Positions 9,551-18,693 of a stretch of 64,000 nt of DNA are shown piece after piece (the first letter of the stretch is position 1; each line of letters starts with the position of its first letter). The notes below the pieces were generated by a model, which was not told the origin of the DNA, made no database searches, and was given only the letters and a program-made list of their open reading frames with translations. Both the position numbers and the translations under genes were made by a program. Location: contig NZ_NGJU01000003.1 in NCBI RefSeq assembly GCF_003987495.1, forward strand, positions 62,001-126,000. The letters run 5' to 3'. The stretch is from Vagococcus salmoninarum. Lineage in GTDB: Bacteria; Bacillota; Bacilli; Lactobacillales; Vagococcaceae.

Positions 9551-11281
9551 TTAAAATTCGGCCATGCGATCTCTATTATTAAAGTAGAAAGATTCGATTC
9601 GCTTAAAGGCTCCTGGCTCAGTTCGTTCTAATGCCGAACCAATTTCATCAAGGGCATCTTGATAACGATGTTCTTTAGTAAAAAGATATAACGTTTTATC
9701 GATGGCTTCACTAACACCACCATGACTATGACGGTAACGGTTAGAGTATTGTAACATTTGCTCTGTTAAAGCCGCACTATCGATTAATTCATTGGTTTTT
9801 TCTTCAAGAATCTCAATGTCTTTACTACAGTACTCAACTAATTTATTGATGCGTTCCATATCAATTCTAATTTTGTTCAGTTCTTTACTTAACTCTTCAA
9901 TCCGATCAGTTGCTACGAAAAAGAATTCTAAGTATTCCGGTGGAACACCTGGTAAGCGTTGTTTATCAACATAGCGTTTCATGTTCCGTAAACTAAACTC
10001 AAATTCATCAATTTTTTTCTGTGCGACTTTTTCACCTTTACGAAGGGTTTTAAGTGAACCATTTATTTCGATTTGTTGGTTTTCAATATCATCTAAAATC
10101 CGATACGTATCTTTTAGTTCTTCTTCTACTTTTGAAAAGACTGCAACTTTGTTTTTTAAATTCTCTTCAATGGTCGTGAAACTTTTACCTAATTCTTCTA
10201 ATCTTGTTTGGAAGCCTCTAGCACGACCTAATTCATTATGATTTAAAGCATAACTTTGTGACGTATGGTCCAATTCAATTAAAAGTTGACGATTATTTTT
10301 AAAGGCATGTCCAATATAATCTCTAGTTGTTTTCATGTTAGCTTTAACATAAGACTGAGCTTTCATTTCAATTTCCATGACATCATATAATTTATCAATG
10401 CGATTACTAATATCAGCATTGTTTTCTTGGACAACCGCGACTTCACATTTTTCTAAGTAAGCTAAGTTTTTCTTGATTTTGGAATTAACTTTGACAATGT
10501 CTTTTTTGATCTCATCTTCTGGAAATTTAAATTGTTGCTCAACTAATTTTTTATGACCACTAATAATTTCTTGCATCTGCTCTGGGAACATCTTATCTAA
10601 TTCTTCGAATAAAGGCGGAATATTAACAATCGTTGCTTCTAAAGCGTAAGTGCGACCTTCTGCTTGTTCTAAGACTGAACGAGCTTCCATAGGATCACCC
10701 GCAGTATTTAAAGCAACAAACTGGGTAAATTCATTTTCAATGCTTTGAACTTGTTTTTGAATTTCATCAATGGCTGGTCCAAATTGTTTTGGTTCTTGTT
10801 TAGCTAAAGCGCTAATTTCTTCATATTTATCTAAGGCTTCTTGGACAGCTAGTGAATTCCGTTCTTCACTTTCACGAAGTTCTTTCAAGCCTGTTCGAAT
10901 GTACTCAACTTCATTTTCCATCTCGTCCATTGTTTCATAAGCTTCTTCAATGGCACTTTTAACTTTCATAAAGCGGAAGGTCTCATTTAAGTTCTCAACT
11001 TCAAAGATGCGACTTTCTAACTCAGCAAATGACGCTGTTGAAATGTCTGTCCACTTTTGATTCCAATCACGAAAAGTGTTTTGACTTTGACCGACTAAAT
11101 GCATTTTTTTTACTTCTTCAACTTCTTCTATGACGGGCAAATCGAATAGGTCAATCTTTCGTTTTTCTAATTCATCCAAACGTTCTTCATTTCTGCGTTT
11201 CATTAAAATTGCAATTAAATATAGTAAGGCAGCTACAACAAAAACTGCTAAAAATATCCAAAGCATTGTATTTGGTTTCAT
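9551..11281 (-). CDS. ezrA: Septation ring formation regulator EzrA
   Basis: A 576-residue protein with one N-terminal membrane segment (LWIFLAVFVVAALLYLIAI, residues about 6-24), then long spectrin-like coiled-coil repeats rich in Glu and Lys, and a C-terminal patch YSNRYRHS that corresponds to the conserved QNR region of EzrA. It modulates FtsZ assembly at the membrane. GGAGG precedes the ATG at 11281; the longer frame adds 30 basic residues with no ribosome site and was rejected. Length is close to the 562 residues of B. subtilis EzrA. Confidence 0.95.
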   Translation of the reverse strand: MKPNTMLWIFLAVFVVAALLYLIAILMKRRNEERLDELEKRKIDLFDLPVIEEVEEVKKMHLVGQSQNTFRDWNQKWTDISTASFAELESRIFEVENLNETFRFMKVKSAIEEAYETMDEMENEVEYIRTGLKELRESEERNSLAVQEALDKYEEISALAKQEPKQFGPAIDEIQKQVQSIENEFTQFVALNTAGDPMEARSVLEQAEGRTYALEATIVNIPPLFEELDKMFPEQMQEIISGHKKLVEQQFKFPEDEIKKDIVKVNSKIKKNLAYLEKCEVAVVQENNADISNRIDKLYDVMEIEMKAQSYVKANMKTTRDYIGHAFKNNRQLLIELDHTSQSYALNHNELGRARGFQTRLEELGKSFTTIEENLKNKVAVFSKVEEELKDTYRILDDIENQQIEINGSLKTLRKGEKVAQKKIDEFEFSLRNMKRYVDKQRLPGVPPEYLEFFFVATDRIEELSKELNKIRIDMERINKLVEYCSKDIEILEEKTNELIDSAALTEQMLQYSNRYRHSHGGVSEAIDKTLYLFTKEHRYQDALDEIGSALERTEPGAFKRIESFYFNNRDRMAEF

Positions 11282-11765
11282 TAAATTTCCTCCGTCTTTT
11301 CTTTCAATTATCATCATAACTTTTCTCTTTAAGCAAACATCTAGTCTACAACGCTTACTTTTAAAACACAAGAAAAGTAATTTTTTATAGTTTATTTTCT
11401 ATTAATCTGGTTTTGCACCTGCATTAAATTATAACATATGATAGCTTGTCATTCACTAACAATTTATAGTTTTCCACTTAGGCCCTTCTTAACAGGCTGA
11501 TTTACTAAATAAAAAAGCCCATAAAAATGGCGTTTACTTTTGATATTATACATGGTATTTCTAATTAATACTAGCCTATCTTTTAAATTAGTTAGGGAAT
11601 AAAAAGATATTTTTAAGTCTCTACTATATAAAAGAAAGGAAAATTATTGAGACAAAGTTACCAAAGAGACTTTTTATTACTTATTGATATTGATTTTAGC
11701 AGTCTTATTAGGTATTCTGGTAGATAAACACTGTTTAAATCGGGAAATTGAAGGAGTTGTCGGAT
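11282..11765. other. Intergenic stretch between divergent ezrA and aspartokinase
   Basis: About 480 bases without a secure gene. No lysine riboswitch motif is visible ahead of the aspartokinase gene. From a TTG at 11647, preceded by GAAAGGA, a 26-codon frame runs on the plus strand; an overlapping second frame reads a hydrophobic segment LILILAVLLGILV before the aspartokinase start. This looks like a frameshifted small membrane protein or chance. A weak hairpin with short T-runs lies near 11508-11530. Confidence 0.35.
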
Positions 11766-13121
11766 ATGAAAGTCGTTAAATTTGGCGGAAGTTCACTCGC
11801 CTCAAGTACACAGTTAAATAAAGTCGTTTCAATTATTAAGTCTGATTCAACGAGAAAAATAATTGTCGTTTCTGCCCCAGGTAAAAGACAAGCTGACGAT
11901 CAAAAAGTCACTGATTTATTGATTGAGTATGCGGAGCTTTACTTAGCAGGTGATGACTACCAGAAAGTTCAAGACGCAATCATCACTCGTTATGAATTGA
12001 TTGCTAATGAATTAGCCTTACCCCAACAAATCATCCAAGAAATTGCCCAATCCTTCAAAAATTTAACCTTGTCCAATCGCAAGGACCAAGACAAGCGTCG
12101 TGTTCTTGATCGCTTTAAAGCTAGCGGTGAAGACAATAGCGCGAAATTAGTCGCTGCTTTTCTCCAATTGAAAGGTCTTGATGCTAATTACCTTAATCCT
12201 CAAGAAGCGGGCTTAATCGTCACTGACGAACCTGGAAATGCCTTAATTCTCGATAGTTCTTTTCCTAAAATTATGGAGCTTCGTGATCGGGGAGATATTA
12301 TCGTTGTTCCTGGCTTTTTCGGTTACACTGAAGCTGGCGAAATTTGTACTTTTTCTCGTGGTGGCTCTGACGTCTCAGGTTCTATTTTAGCAGCTGGTGT
12401 TCAAGCAGACCTCTATGAAAACTTCACTGATGTTGATGCCATTTATGTGGCTGATCCCCGGGTGATTAAGGAACCACATAAAATCAAAGAATTAACCTTT
12501 AGAGAAATGCGGGAACTAAGCTACTCTGGCTTTGGAGTTTTCCATGATGAAGCACTGATTCCAGCCTTTCGAGCTGGCATTGAAGTCGTTATCAAAAACA
12601 CCAACAACCCTGATGCCCCTGGCACTAAAATATTATTAGATCGAGAAATAGGCGATCAAGGAGTTATCGGCATCGCAGCCGATTCTGGCTTTGCCTTAAT
12701 TTACTTAAGCAAGTACTTAATGAATAGAGAAGTTGGATTTGGTCGAAAAGTCCTGGCTATTATTGAAGACGAAGGCTTAAACTACGAGCACATGCCTTCT
12801 GGGATTGACGACATTTCAGTTATTCTACGAGAGGAACAAATCACAGCTGCTGTTGAGGACCGACTCATCCATCGTTTTCAAGAGGAACTTCAGGTCGATG
12901 AAATCCATGTTAAACACAACTTATCAATGTTAGCAATCGTCGGTGAAGGGATGAAAAGCAACATCGGAACGGCTGCCAAAAGTACCTCAGCTCTAGCCCA
13001 AGCCGGAGTCAACTTAGAAATGATTAACCAAGGCTCTTCCGAAGTTAGTATCCTTTTTGGCATTAAAACGTGTCATGAAACAAAAGCAATTGAAGCTCTT
13101 TACCATTCCTTCTTCAAATAA
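11766..13121 (+). CDS. Aspartate kinase (monofunctional)
   Basis: A 451-residue aspartokinase, first step of the aspartate family pathway (threonine, methionine, lysine, diaminopimelate). It opens with KVVKFGGSSLA, the kinase signature, and has the FSRGGSDVSGS motif; the last 150 residues form the tandem ACT regulatory domains (FGRKVLAIIEDEGLNYEHMP and LAIVGEGM). GAAGGAG is 9 bases before the ATG at 11766; a TTG six codons upstream is possible but overlaps that ribosome site. It stands alone, with no lysine or threonine genes adjacent, although thrC lies 4 kb away. Which amino acid inhibits it cannot be told. Confidence 0.93.
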   Translation: MKVVKFGGSSLASSTQLNKVVSIIKSDSTRKIIVVSAPGKRQADDQKVTDLLIEYAELYLAGDDYQKVQDAIITRYELIANELALPQQIIQEIAQSFKNLTLSNRKDQDKRRVLDRFKASGEDNSAKLVAAFLQLKGLDANYLNPQEAGLIVTDEPGNALILDSSFPKIMELRDRGDIIVVPGFFGYTEAGEICTFSRGGSDVSGSILAAGVQADLYENFTDVDAIYVADPRVIKEPHKIKELTFREMRELSYSGFGVFHDEALIPAFRAGIEVVIKNTNNPDAPGTKILLDREIGDQGVIGIAADSGFALIYLSKYLMNREVGFGRKVLAIIEDEGLNYEHMPSGIDDISVILREEQITAAVEDRLIHRFQEELQVDEIHVKHNLSMLAIVGEGMKSNIGTAAKSTSALAQAGVNLEMINQGSSEVSILFGIKTCHETKAIEALYHSFFK

Positions 13122-13155
13122 AAAGCAAAGCCTCTGAGAGGCTTTGCTTTTTATT
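13119..13155 (+). terminator. Terminator of aspartokinase gene
   Basis: A perfect 14-bp stem, 13121-13134 with 13138-13151, loop TGA, flanked by A- and T-runs; it could also work leftward. Confidence 0.93.
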
Positions 13156-13247
13156 TATTATCTGGAACTCTATCAAGGACTTGATATTTCAACTCTTTTT
13201 CCTTATTTGTAAAGCAGCCCAAAATCACAAGTCCTTGAAAATAGACT

Positions 13248-13748
13248 TCATTTCAACTGTTTTTTGATTGCTTCCCGGATTTTTTCTTCAGGTGCAAAAT
13301 CTTTTTCCCAATTATCAGGCTTCATGACTTTACCAGTTTTTGGATGATAATGAGGTTGCCCATCAGGAAACAATTTACCCATATTCGCTTGATGAACAAT
13401 TGAAAACAACTCACTTGGATCCACTCCCATTTGTACAAAGGAGCCGTAAGTGAAATACAGTAAATCGATAAGAGCATCCGCTTGCTCAACTAACGGATCG
13501 GTCACTTTTTGATGCTTCTTCTCGATTTTAACTTTGGCTTCATCAATGCTTGTTTGAAATTCACTAACTAAATTAGTAAACAACTGCTGATCATTATTTG
13601 CTGCTGCATATAAAAATTCAACTAATTCTTCTCCCTTAAACATTGTTCGAAATAGGGCTTGCTGAGCAGTAAAAACTTTCCCGCCTTGATGATCAACAGG
13701 ATCAAAGGCCTGATGGAATTCTTTTACTTGATTATAAGGTGTTAGCAT
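13248..13748 (-). CDS. MazG-like / PRA-PH family nucleotide pyrophosphohydrolase
   Basis: A 166-residue all-alpha NTP pyrophosphatase-type protein. The metal-binding helices show GEELVEFLYAAANND and, later, ADALIDLLYFTYG, an arrangement like the EExxE...ExxD motif of MazG and phosphoribosyl-ATP pyrophosphatases. The C-terminal part (HYHPKTGKVMKPDNWE) is typical of the Cof-like lactic-bacterial branch of this family. Its ATG directly follows the TAA of the upstream Cof-type phosphatase gene, so the pair is coupled. The substrate is unknown; house-cleaning of a modified nucleotide is the usual inference. Confidence 0.78.
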   Translation of the reverse strand: MLTPYNQVKEFHQAFDPVDHQGGKVFTAQQALFRTMFKGEELVEFLYAAANNDQQLFTNLVSEFQTSIDEAKVKIEKKHQKVTDPLVEQADALIDLLYFTYGSFVQMGVDPSELFSIVHQANMGKLFPDGQPHYHPKTGKVMKPDNWEKDFAPEEKIREAIKKQLK

Positions 13749-14600
13749 TTAGTCACTTTCTTTCTTGAGTAGTTTTAATTGCCTTAAGGCATAGTCAATG
13801 CCATCTTCAGTATTACTTTTGGTGATATAATCAGCTAACTCTTTAATTTCTGCCATGGCATTTCCCATAGCAACTCCAATGCCAACATCTCTCAACATTT
13901 CTTCATCATTCCAACTGTCCCCAAAAGCTACTGTCTCTTTCAATGTAAAATCAAAAAGGCTTCCCGCTTTTTCAATTCCCACACTTTTAGAACTGTCTTT
14001 AAGAATAATATCCACGGTGTAAGGATTGGAACGAGTGAACTTACATTCTGGAAAGAGTTTTTCCAAAGCCCCTTGCTCTTTTAAAGGGCTAATCATGACA
14101 CACTGATAAATTGGTTTCTTTAAAACTGCTAATTGACGATAACGTTTATTTTTACTTTTTTGGGGAAAGGTCTTTGCTATTTTCATAATAAGTCGTTTCA
14201 AAGGGCCTTTTGGTAAAAATTTTTGGAGTCGTTTAGCGCTGGCTTTTTGACCAAACATCATGACTGAACTGCCAGCCATTTCATCGGCAGCGCCAAATAA
14301 GATATGGCGATTGTTAGTCTCACAAAAGATAATTAGTTGTTCCACTGTCTCCCTAGGGAACGCATTCGCATAAAGGACTTCTTTGTCAGTATAAACGTAC
14401 TGACCGTTGTATGTGACATACACATCAAATGTCAGTTGATCAATTTGTTCCGCTAAGCGAAAAGGTCCTCTGCCAGTGGCAATACCGCAAATAATTCCTT
14501 GTTTTTTCAATTCTGCAATTGCCCTTCTCGTTGAGTCAAGGGCCTTCGCTTTACTTGTCACTAAGGTCCCATCAATATCAAAAAATGCCGCTTTAATCAT
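13749..14600 (-). CDS. Cof-type HAD-IIB phosphatase
   Basis: A 283-residue HAD phosphatase of the Cof (class IIB cap) group. Motif I is FFDIDGTLV with Asp8 and Asp10, motif II is the ATGR in GIATGRGPF, and motif IV is GDSWNDEEMLR. The cap lies between motifs II and III. Such enzymes dephosphorylate sugar phosphates, FMN or PLP; the substrate is not predictable here. TTAGGAGGGA precedes the ATG. It begins 11 bases after the DUF72 gene and is followed without a gap by the MazG-like gene, forming a three-gene operon. Confidence 0.88.
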   Translation of the reverse strand: MIKAAFFDIDGTLVTSKAKALDSTRRAIAELKKQGIICGIATGRGPFRLAEQIDQLTFDVYVTYNGQYVYTDKEVLYANAFPRETVEQLIIFCETNNRHILFGAADEMAGSSVMMFGQKASAKRLQKFLPKGPLKRLIMKIAKTFPQKSKNKRYRQLAVLKKPIYQCVMISPLKEQGALEKLFPECKFTRSNPYTVDIILKDSSKSVGIEKAGSLFDFTLKETVAFGDSWNDEEMLRDVGIGVAMGNAMAEIKELADYITKSNTEDGIDYALRQLKLLKKESD

Positions 14601-14611
14601 GTGACTCCCTC

Positions 14612-15445
14612 CTAAAATAAATCCATTTGCTCTGGATTCAACCCTTCATAGTTAATCCCTAAGAACTCTTTTAATGTTAAGGCATTAGCTGCTGCATCGC
14701 CACCAGAATTATTGTTAAAGATGATTGTCACTAGGGGACAGTCTTTTTCAATTTGTTGGAGGGCGTTAGCTAACTCAGTTAACTCTTCTTCATTGTAACG
14801 GTAGAGTGTTCGTTTCTTTCGCCAATCATCACCTTTTGCGGTCCAGCCTGCTTGGTAACGGCCATGACAACGGAAGATTACTTGTTGTTTATTGGTCACG
14901 ATTGGATAGAAAGGGATTGATTTCCCTGGTAACTGAGGCTCATCCACGACCATTAAAATAAACTCTTGCTCTTTCATAAAAGCTAATGTTCCTTGTAAGA
15001 AATCAGCCTCATACCAACTAGGATGTCTAAATTCGATAACGACTGGTAAATCGCTAAAGATTTTTCGTAATCGTTTTAAATGTAAGATTGCTTCTGCTGT
15101 ACAATTAAAGGATGCTGGAAATTGTAATAAAATCCCTCTTAATTTTTGACTAGTAATCAGCGGTTCCAGCATGGCAAAATAGCGCTCGTACATTTCTTTT
15201 TCTGTTGGGTAATGATCTTGCCAAGGGCTATGAGTTGTCATTGATTGATGGCCTTTCAGAATAAACCCAAAGTCTTTTGGGGTTTCACTGACCCACTTAG
15301 CAGTTGTTTGCGGCGTTGGAATTCCATAAAAAGGCGTATCAATTTCAACGACTGGCAATTTTGAACTGTACTCTGCTAAAGTAATTTTATTTTTATTTAA
15401 TAAACTTGGATGCTCGGACCATGTAGTTAAGCCGATTTCTATCAT
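14612..15445 (-). CDS. DUF72 family protein
   Basis: A 277-residue TIM-barrel-like protein of the DUF72 (YecE) family. It shows the family landmarks IGLTTWSEHPSL at the start, EIDTPFYGIP, FRHPSWY and FNNNSGGDAAANA near the end. Biochemical function is not established for the family. The frame can start at a GTG nine bases earlier, but GAGAGGTGAAGGTG directly before the ATG at 15445 favours that start. It leads the operon with the Cof-like and MazG-like genes. Confidence 0.85.
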   Translation of the reverse strand: MIEIGLTTWSEHPSLLNKNKITLAEYSSKLPVVEIDTPFYGIPTPQTTAKWVSETPKDFGFILKGHQSMTTHSPWQDHYPTEKEMYERYFAMLEPLITSQKLRGILLQFPASFNCTAEAILHLKRLRKIFSDLPVVIEFRHPSWYEADFLQGTLAFMKEQEFILMVVDEPQLPGKSIPFYPIVTNKQQVIFRCHGRYQAGWTAKGDDWRKKRTLYRYNEEELTELANALQQIEKDCPLVTIIFNNNSGGDAAANALTLKEFLGINYEGLNPEQMDLF

Positions 15446-15569
15446 CACCTTCACCTCTCACTTCTATTTTACACAATCTTAATTTGTTTAGCAAAAACGA
15501 GCGATTGTTTGACACTTTTGTTATAATAAGCAAGCATGAAGAAATTATTCACGGAAAGTGGTGACGACA

Positions 15570-16544
15570 ATGAAAAATATCCTAGTTCTACATACAGGAG
15601 GAACAATTGCCATGTCTGAAGATAGCCAAACAGGCGGTGTCTCTACAGATCATAGTAATCCTCTTTTAGATTTCACCTTAGACATTAAGACTGACGTTAA
15701 TTTGATTGTTGAAGACTTTTTATTTATCCCTTCTCCTCATATTACACCGGAACATATGCTTTTACTAAAAAACCGAATTTTACTTGGGATCGCTGCTGGT
15801 ATCGATGGTGTCGTTATCACCCACGGAACTGACACACTTGAAGAAACAGCTTACTTTTTAGATATTACTGTCGGTGATCAACTGCCAATCGTTTTAACTG
15901 GTGCCATGCGCTCTAGTAATGAAGTCGGTTCTGACGGTCTCTATAATTACTTATCGGCTATTCGGGTGGCAGCTAGCAATGATGCCCTAGGTAAAGGCAC
16001 ACTTGTTGTGATGAACGATGAAATTCATACTGCTCGTTACGTTACTAAAACTCACACGACAAATGTGGCAACCTTCAGAACACCGACCTTTGGACCAGTG
16101 GGACTAATTAATAAACATCAAGTGAGTTTCTATCAACAACTAATCACTTCTCATACTTTAGATGTGACTTCTGTCAGCGGCCGTATTCCGATTGTTAAGT
16201 CATACGCTGGCATGGGCTCTAGTATTCTCGACTTACTGTCAGCCAATCAAATTGATGGCTTAGTCATTGAAGCCTTAGGTGCTGGTAATTTACCACCTTT
16301 GACAATTCCTGCCATCGATAATTTAATTGCTGAAGGTGTCCCGATCGTTTTAGTCTCTCGTTGCTTTAACGGCATTGCTGAAGGAGTCTACGATTACGAA
16401 GGTGGGGGCATGCAACTAGAAGACAAAGGTGTGCTTTTCTGTAATGGCCTTAACAGCCAAAAAGCTCGCATTAAATTATTAGTTGCTTTAAATGCCAACT
16501 TAGCTCAAACTGAATTAGCAGAGTTTATGGTTGAACAAGTCTAA
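15570..16544 (+). CDS. ansA: L-asparaginase
   Basis: A 324-residue asparaginase that hydrolyses asparagine to aspartate and ammonia. The first catalytic threonine is in HTGGTIAMS (Thr12) and the second in THGTDTLEETA; GAMR and NDEIHTAR are also family marks. No signal peptide is present, so it acts in the cytoplasm (type I). GGTGA lies 7 bases before the ATG at 15570; an in-frame GTG four codons upstream has no good ribosome site. It is a single gene with a strong terminator shared with the convergent ASCH gene. Confidence 0.93.
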   Translation: MKNILVLHTGGTIAMSEDSQTGGVSTDHSNPLLDFTLDIKTDVNLIVEDFLFIPSPHITPEHMLLLKNRILLGIAAGIDGVVITHGTDTLEETAYFLDITVGDQLPIVLTGAMRSSNEVGSDGLYNYLSAIRVAASNDALGKGTLVVMNDEIHTARYVTKTHTTNVATFRTPTFGPVGLINKHQVSFYQQLITSHTLDVTSVSGRIPIVKSYAGMGSSILDLLSANQIDGLVIEALGAGNLPPLTIPAIDNLIAEGVPIVLVSRCFNGIAEGVYDYEGGGMQLEDKGVLFCNGLNSQKARIKLLVALNANLAQTELAEFMVEQV

Positions 16545-16582
16545 AAAAAGAAAGTCCTAGTTTTTAGGACTTTCTTTTTTTA
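16545..16582 (+). terminator. Bidirectional terminator between ansA and the ASCH gene
   Basis: Arms AAAGAAAGTCCTA and TAGGACTTTCTTT with T-runs on both strands, placed between two convergent stop codons. Confidence 0.92.
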
Positions 16583-17053
16583 TTGAAAGATAACTTTGAA
16601 CTCTTCATAGACAATTAGCATCTCTGGCTTAAAAGTTAAGGTCGACCCTTGAAATTCTCTTTCCCAAAACTCTTGATGGACTGTTTGCCAGTAGGCTAAG
16701 GTTCGATCGCCTTCCCCTTCTTTAAAAGCCTGAATCTCACTGACTTGATTAAAAGGTGAAATTTCAACGCTCGTTGTTTGAATCAGACAGACTGGCTGTC
16801 CTTGACCGTTTAAAATAATGCTCAAATCAGTGACTTGAGGCAGTGGCTCATCGCCATCTTCATAAGCTTGATAAGCACTTGATGTTCCTGTCTTCTGACC
16901 GGATAAAACTAAGGCTAATAACTCCTCTGCCATGACAGGACTATCACCGAAGGCCCATGCTTGATAACTTGTCTTTTGCCAGTCTAAGTTTTCCTCTTGG
17001 CAATATCTTTGCCAAAAAGCTTTAATTTCAGTTGTGAGTTGAATGCTAAACAC
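16580..17053 (-). CDS. ASCH domain protein
   Basis: A 157-residue protein of the ASCH (DUF984) family, a PUA-like beta-barrel thought to bind RNA or nucleotides. Recognisable parts are the WAFGDSP segment, LVLSGQKTGTSS, the barrel strand PVCLIQTTSVEI and FNQVSEIQAFKEGEGDRTLAYW. It starts with GTG immediately after the thrC stop, with no own ribosome site, so translation is coupled to thrC. A link to threonine synthesis is not known. Family assignment is firm; the function is not. Confidence 0.85.
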   Translation of the reverse strand: MFSIQLTTEIKAFWQRYCQEENLDWQKTSYQAWAFGDSPVMAEELLALVLSGQKTGTSSAYQAYEDGDEPLPQVTDLSIILNGQGQPVCLIQTTSVEISPFNQVSEIQAFKEGEGDRTLAYWQTVHQEFWEREFQGSTLTFKPEMLIVYEEFKVIFQ

Positions 17054-18535
17054 CTACTTTAATTTTAATAGTGACTCTACTGCCCGTTGCATATCCGCTG
17101 TTTCGACAACTAAGTCATGGCGAATGTCAGCCCCTCTCACTTCTGTCACAGCAGCAGGTATCGGAACTTGTGATAATAGCTGAAGTTGATCAACTAATTG
17201 AAAATCATCTTCTAGCTCTTGAGACTCTTGACTTAGACTGTTTACAACTGCTTGAGGAAATTTATAAGGACTGGCTGTTGAAACAACGACTGTTACGCCG
17301 GCTAATCCTTGTTCCTCTTTGACTGCATCTGCGACTGCCGTATGAGGATCGATCACGTAGCTACTTTCATTAAAAACTTTTTCAATTCTTTGACTAACAA
17401 CTTCTTCTGACGCATAACCAGCGACAAAAGTAGCGAGCTTGGCTTGCATCTTAGGGGTAATCTCATAGACGCCTTTAGTATCTAACTGATTCATTAAGCC
17501 TTGGCAAGCTTGGCTGTCATTGCCAGTTACATGGAAGATTAAACGTTCTAAGTTACTCGAGACTAAGATATCCATCGAAGGCGAGCTCGTTAATTTAAAT
17601 TCACGGTTGCGATCATAAATACCTTTATTAAAGAAATCTGTTAACACATTATTTTCGTTAGAAGCACAAATCAATTTCTTTATCGGTACCCCCATCTCTT
17701 TAGCGTAGTAACCAGCTAAAATATTTCCAAAGTTCCCTGTCGGTACTGAAAAGTTAATTGCCTCGCCGGCTTTGATTCTCCCTAGGCCAACTAGTTGCGC
17801 ATAAGCATAGACGTAATAAACGATTTGCGGAATTAAGCGACCAATATTAATTGAATTGGCTGATGAGAATTGTTTTTGGTTCTCTTTTAATTGTTGGTTA
17901 AGCAAGGAATTATTAAACATCTCTTTAACTTTTGTTTGGGCATCATCAAAGTTACCAGTAATCCCCACTACTGAGGTGTTTTGGCCTTTTTGGGTTAACA
18001 TTTGTTGTTCTTGAATGCCACTGACACCATTTTTAGGATAAAAAACGATAATCTTAGTGCCAGGGACATCGGCAAAGCCAGCCATAGCAGCTTTACCAGT
18101 ATCACCAGATGTCGCTGTTAAAATGACTATTTCATCTTCTAAATTATTTTTCTTAGCAGCTGTCACCATTAAATGAGGTAACAACGCTAAAGCCAAATCT
18201 TTAAAAGCAATCGTGCTACCATGAAATAACTCTAAGTAATAATCTTCCCCAACTTTTTTCAAGGGGGCAATACTAGGATGAGTGAACTTTTCATCATAGG
18301 CTTGCTTAATACACGCCTTCAGTTCCCCTTCACTAAAATCCGTTAAAAATTCTTTCATTACGATGTAGGCAACTTCTTGGTAACTCATTTGACTCATTGC
18401 TTTAAAATCAAAAGCCAAGCTTGGTAGCTCAGTTGGAACAAACAATCCCCCATCGACTGATAACCCTTGAAGAATGGCTTGAGACGCACTGACTCGTTGG
18501 CTACTGTCGCGAGTGCTTTGGTAAATTAATGTCAT
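17054..18535 (-). CDS. thrC: Threonine synthase
   Basis: A 493-residue PLP enzyme that converts O-phosphohomoserine to threonine. The PLP lysine is in HGSTIAFKDLAL, the phosphate-binding glycine stretch is TATSGDTGKAA, and the SVPTGNFGNILAGYYAK motif is typical of the long (yeast/E. coli-like) ThrC branch. AAGGAG lies ahead of the ATG. thrA/hom and thrB are not in the window. An ASCH gene follows with no gap. Confidence 0.95.
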   Translation of the reverse strand: MTLIYQSTRDSSQRVSASQAILQGLSVDGGLFVPTELPSLAFDFKAMSQMSYQEVAYIVMKEFLTDFSEGELKACIKQAYDEKFTHPSIAPLKKVGEDYYLELFHGSTIAFKDLALALLPHLMVTAAKKNNLEDEIVILTATSGDTGKAAMAGFADVPGTKIIVFYPKNGVSGIQEQQMLTQKGQNTSVVGITGNFDDAQTKVKEMFNNSLLNQQLKENQKQFSSANSINIGRLIPQIVYYVYAYAQLVGLGRIKAGEAINFSVPTGNFGNILAGYYAKEMGVPIKKLICASNENNVLTDFFNKGIYDRNREFKLTSSPSMDILVSSNLERLIFHVTGNDSQACQGLMNQLDTKGVYEITPKMQAKLATFVAGYASEEVVSQRIEKVFNESSYVIDPHTAVADAVKEEQGLAGVTVVVSTASPYKFPQAVVNSLSQESQELEDDFQLVDQLQLLSQVPIPAAVTEVRGADIRHDLVVETADMQRAVESLLKLK

Positions 18536-18572
18536 AATTAGTGACTCCTTTTTCTTATATAATAATGATAAT

Positions 18573-18581
18573 ATTATACCA
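18573..18581 (-). promoter_or_regulatory. Extended -10 promoter of thrC
   Basis: TGGTATAAT on the reverse strand (TGn plus perfect -10), with only a weak TTAAAA upstream as -35, about 40 bases before thrC. Confidence 0.5.
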
Positions 18582-18641
18582 TTTTTTAATGGACTTTTAA
18601 GAATGAAATTGAAATATTACAAAAAAGTCTTCTTTTTGATA

Positions 18642-18676
18642 CAAAAATAACTCTAAGTCTTATCACTTAGAGTTAT
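18642..18676 (-). terminator. Terminator of the PTS-aldolase operon
   Basis: Reverse-strand 11-bp stem ATAACTCTAAG / CTTAGAGTTAT (18647-18657 and 18666-18676) followed by T5, shortly after the aldolase stop. Confidence 0.88.
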
Positions 18677-18693
18677 CATTATTGATTTAAAAA

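Noticed and set aside
11282-11765. Lysine riboswitch upstream of the aspartokinase gene
   Set aside because: The conserved L-box core could not be found on the plus strand, and no terminator directly precedes the gene.
13749-14600. Cof-type phosphatase as a dedicated flavin or PLP phosphatase
   Set aside because: Sequence motifs define the family but not the substrate, and neighbours give no hint.
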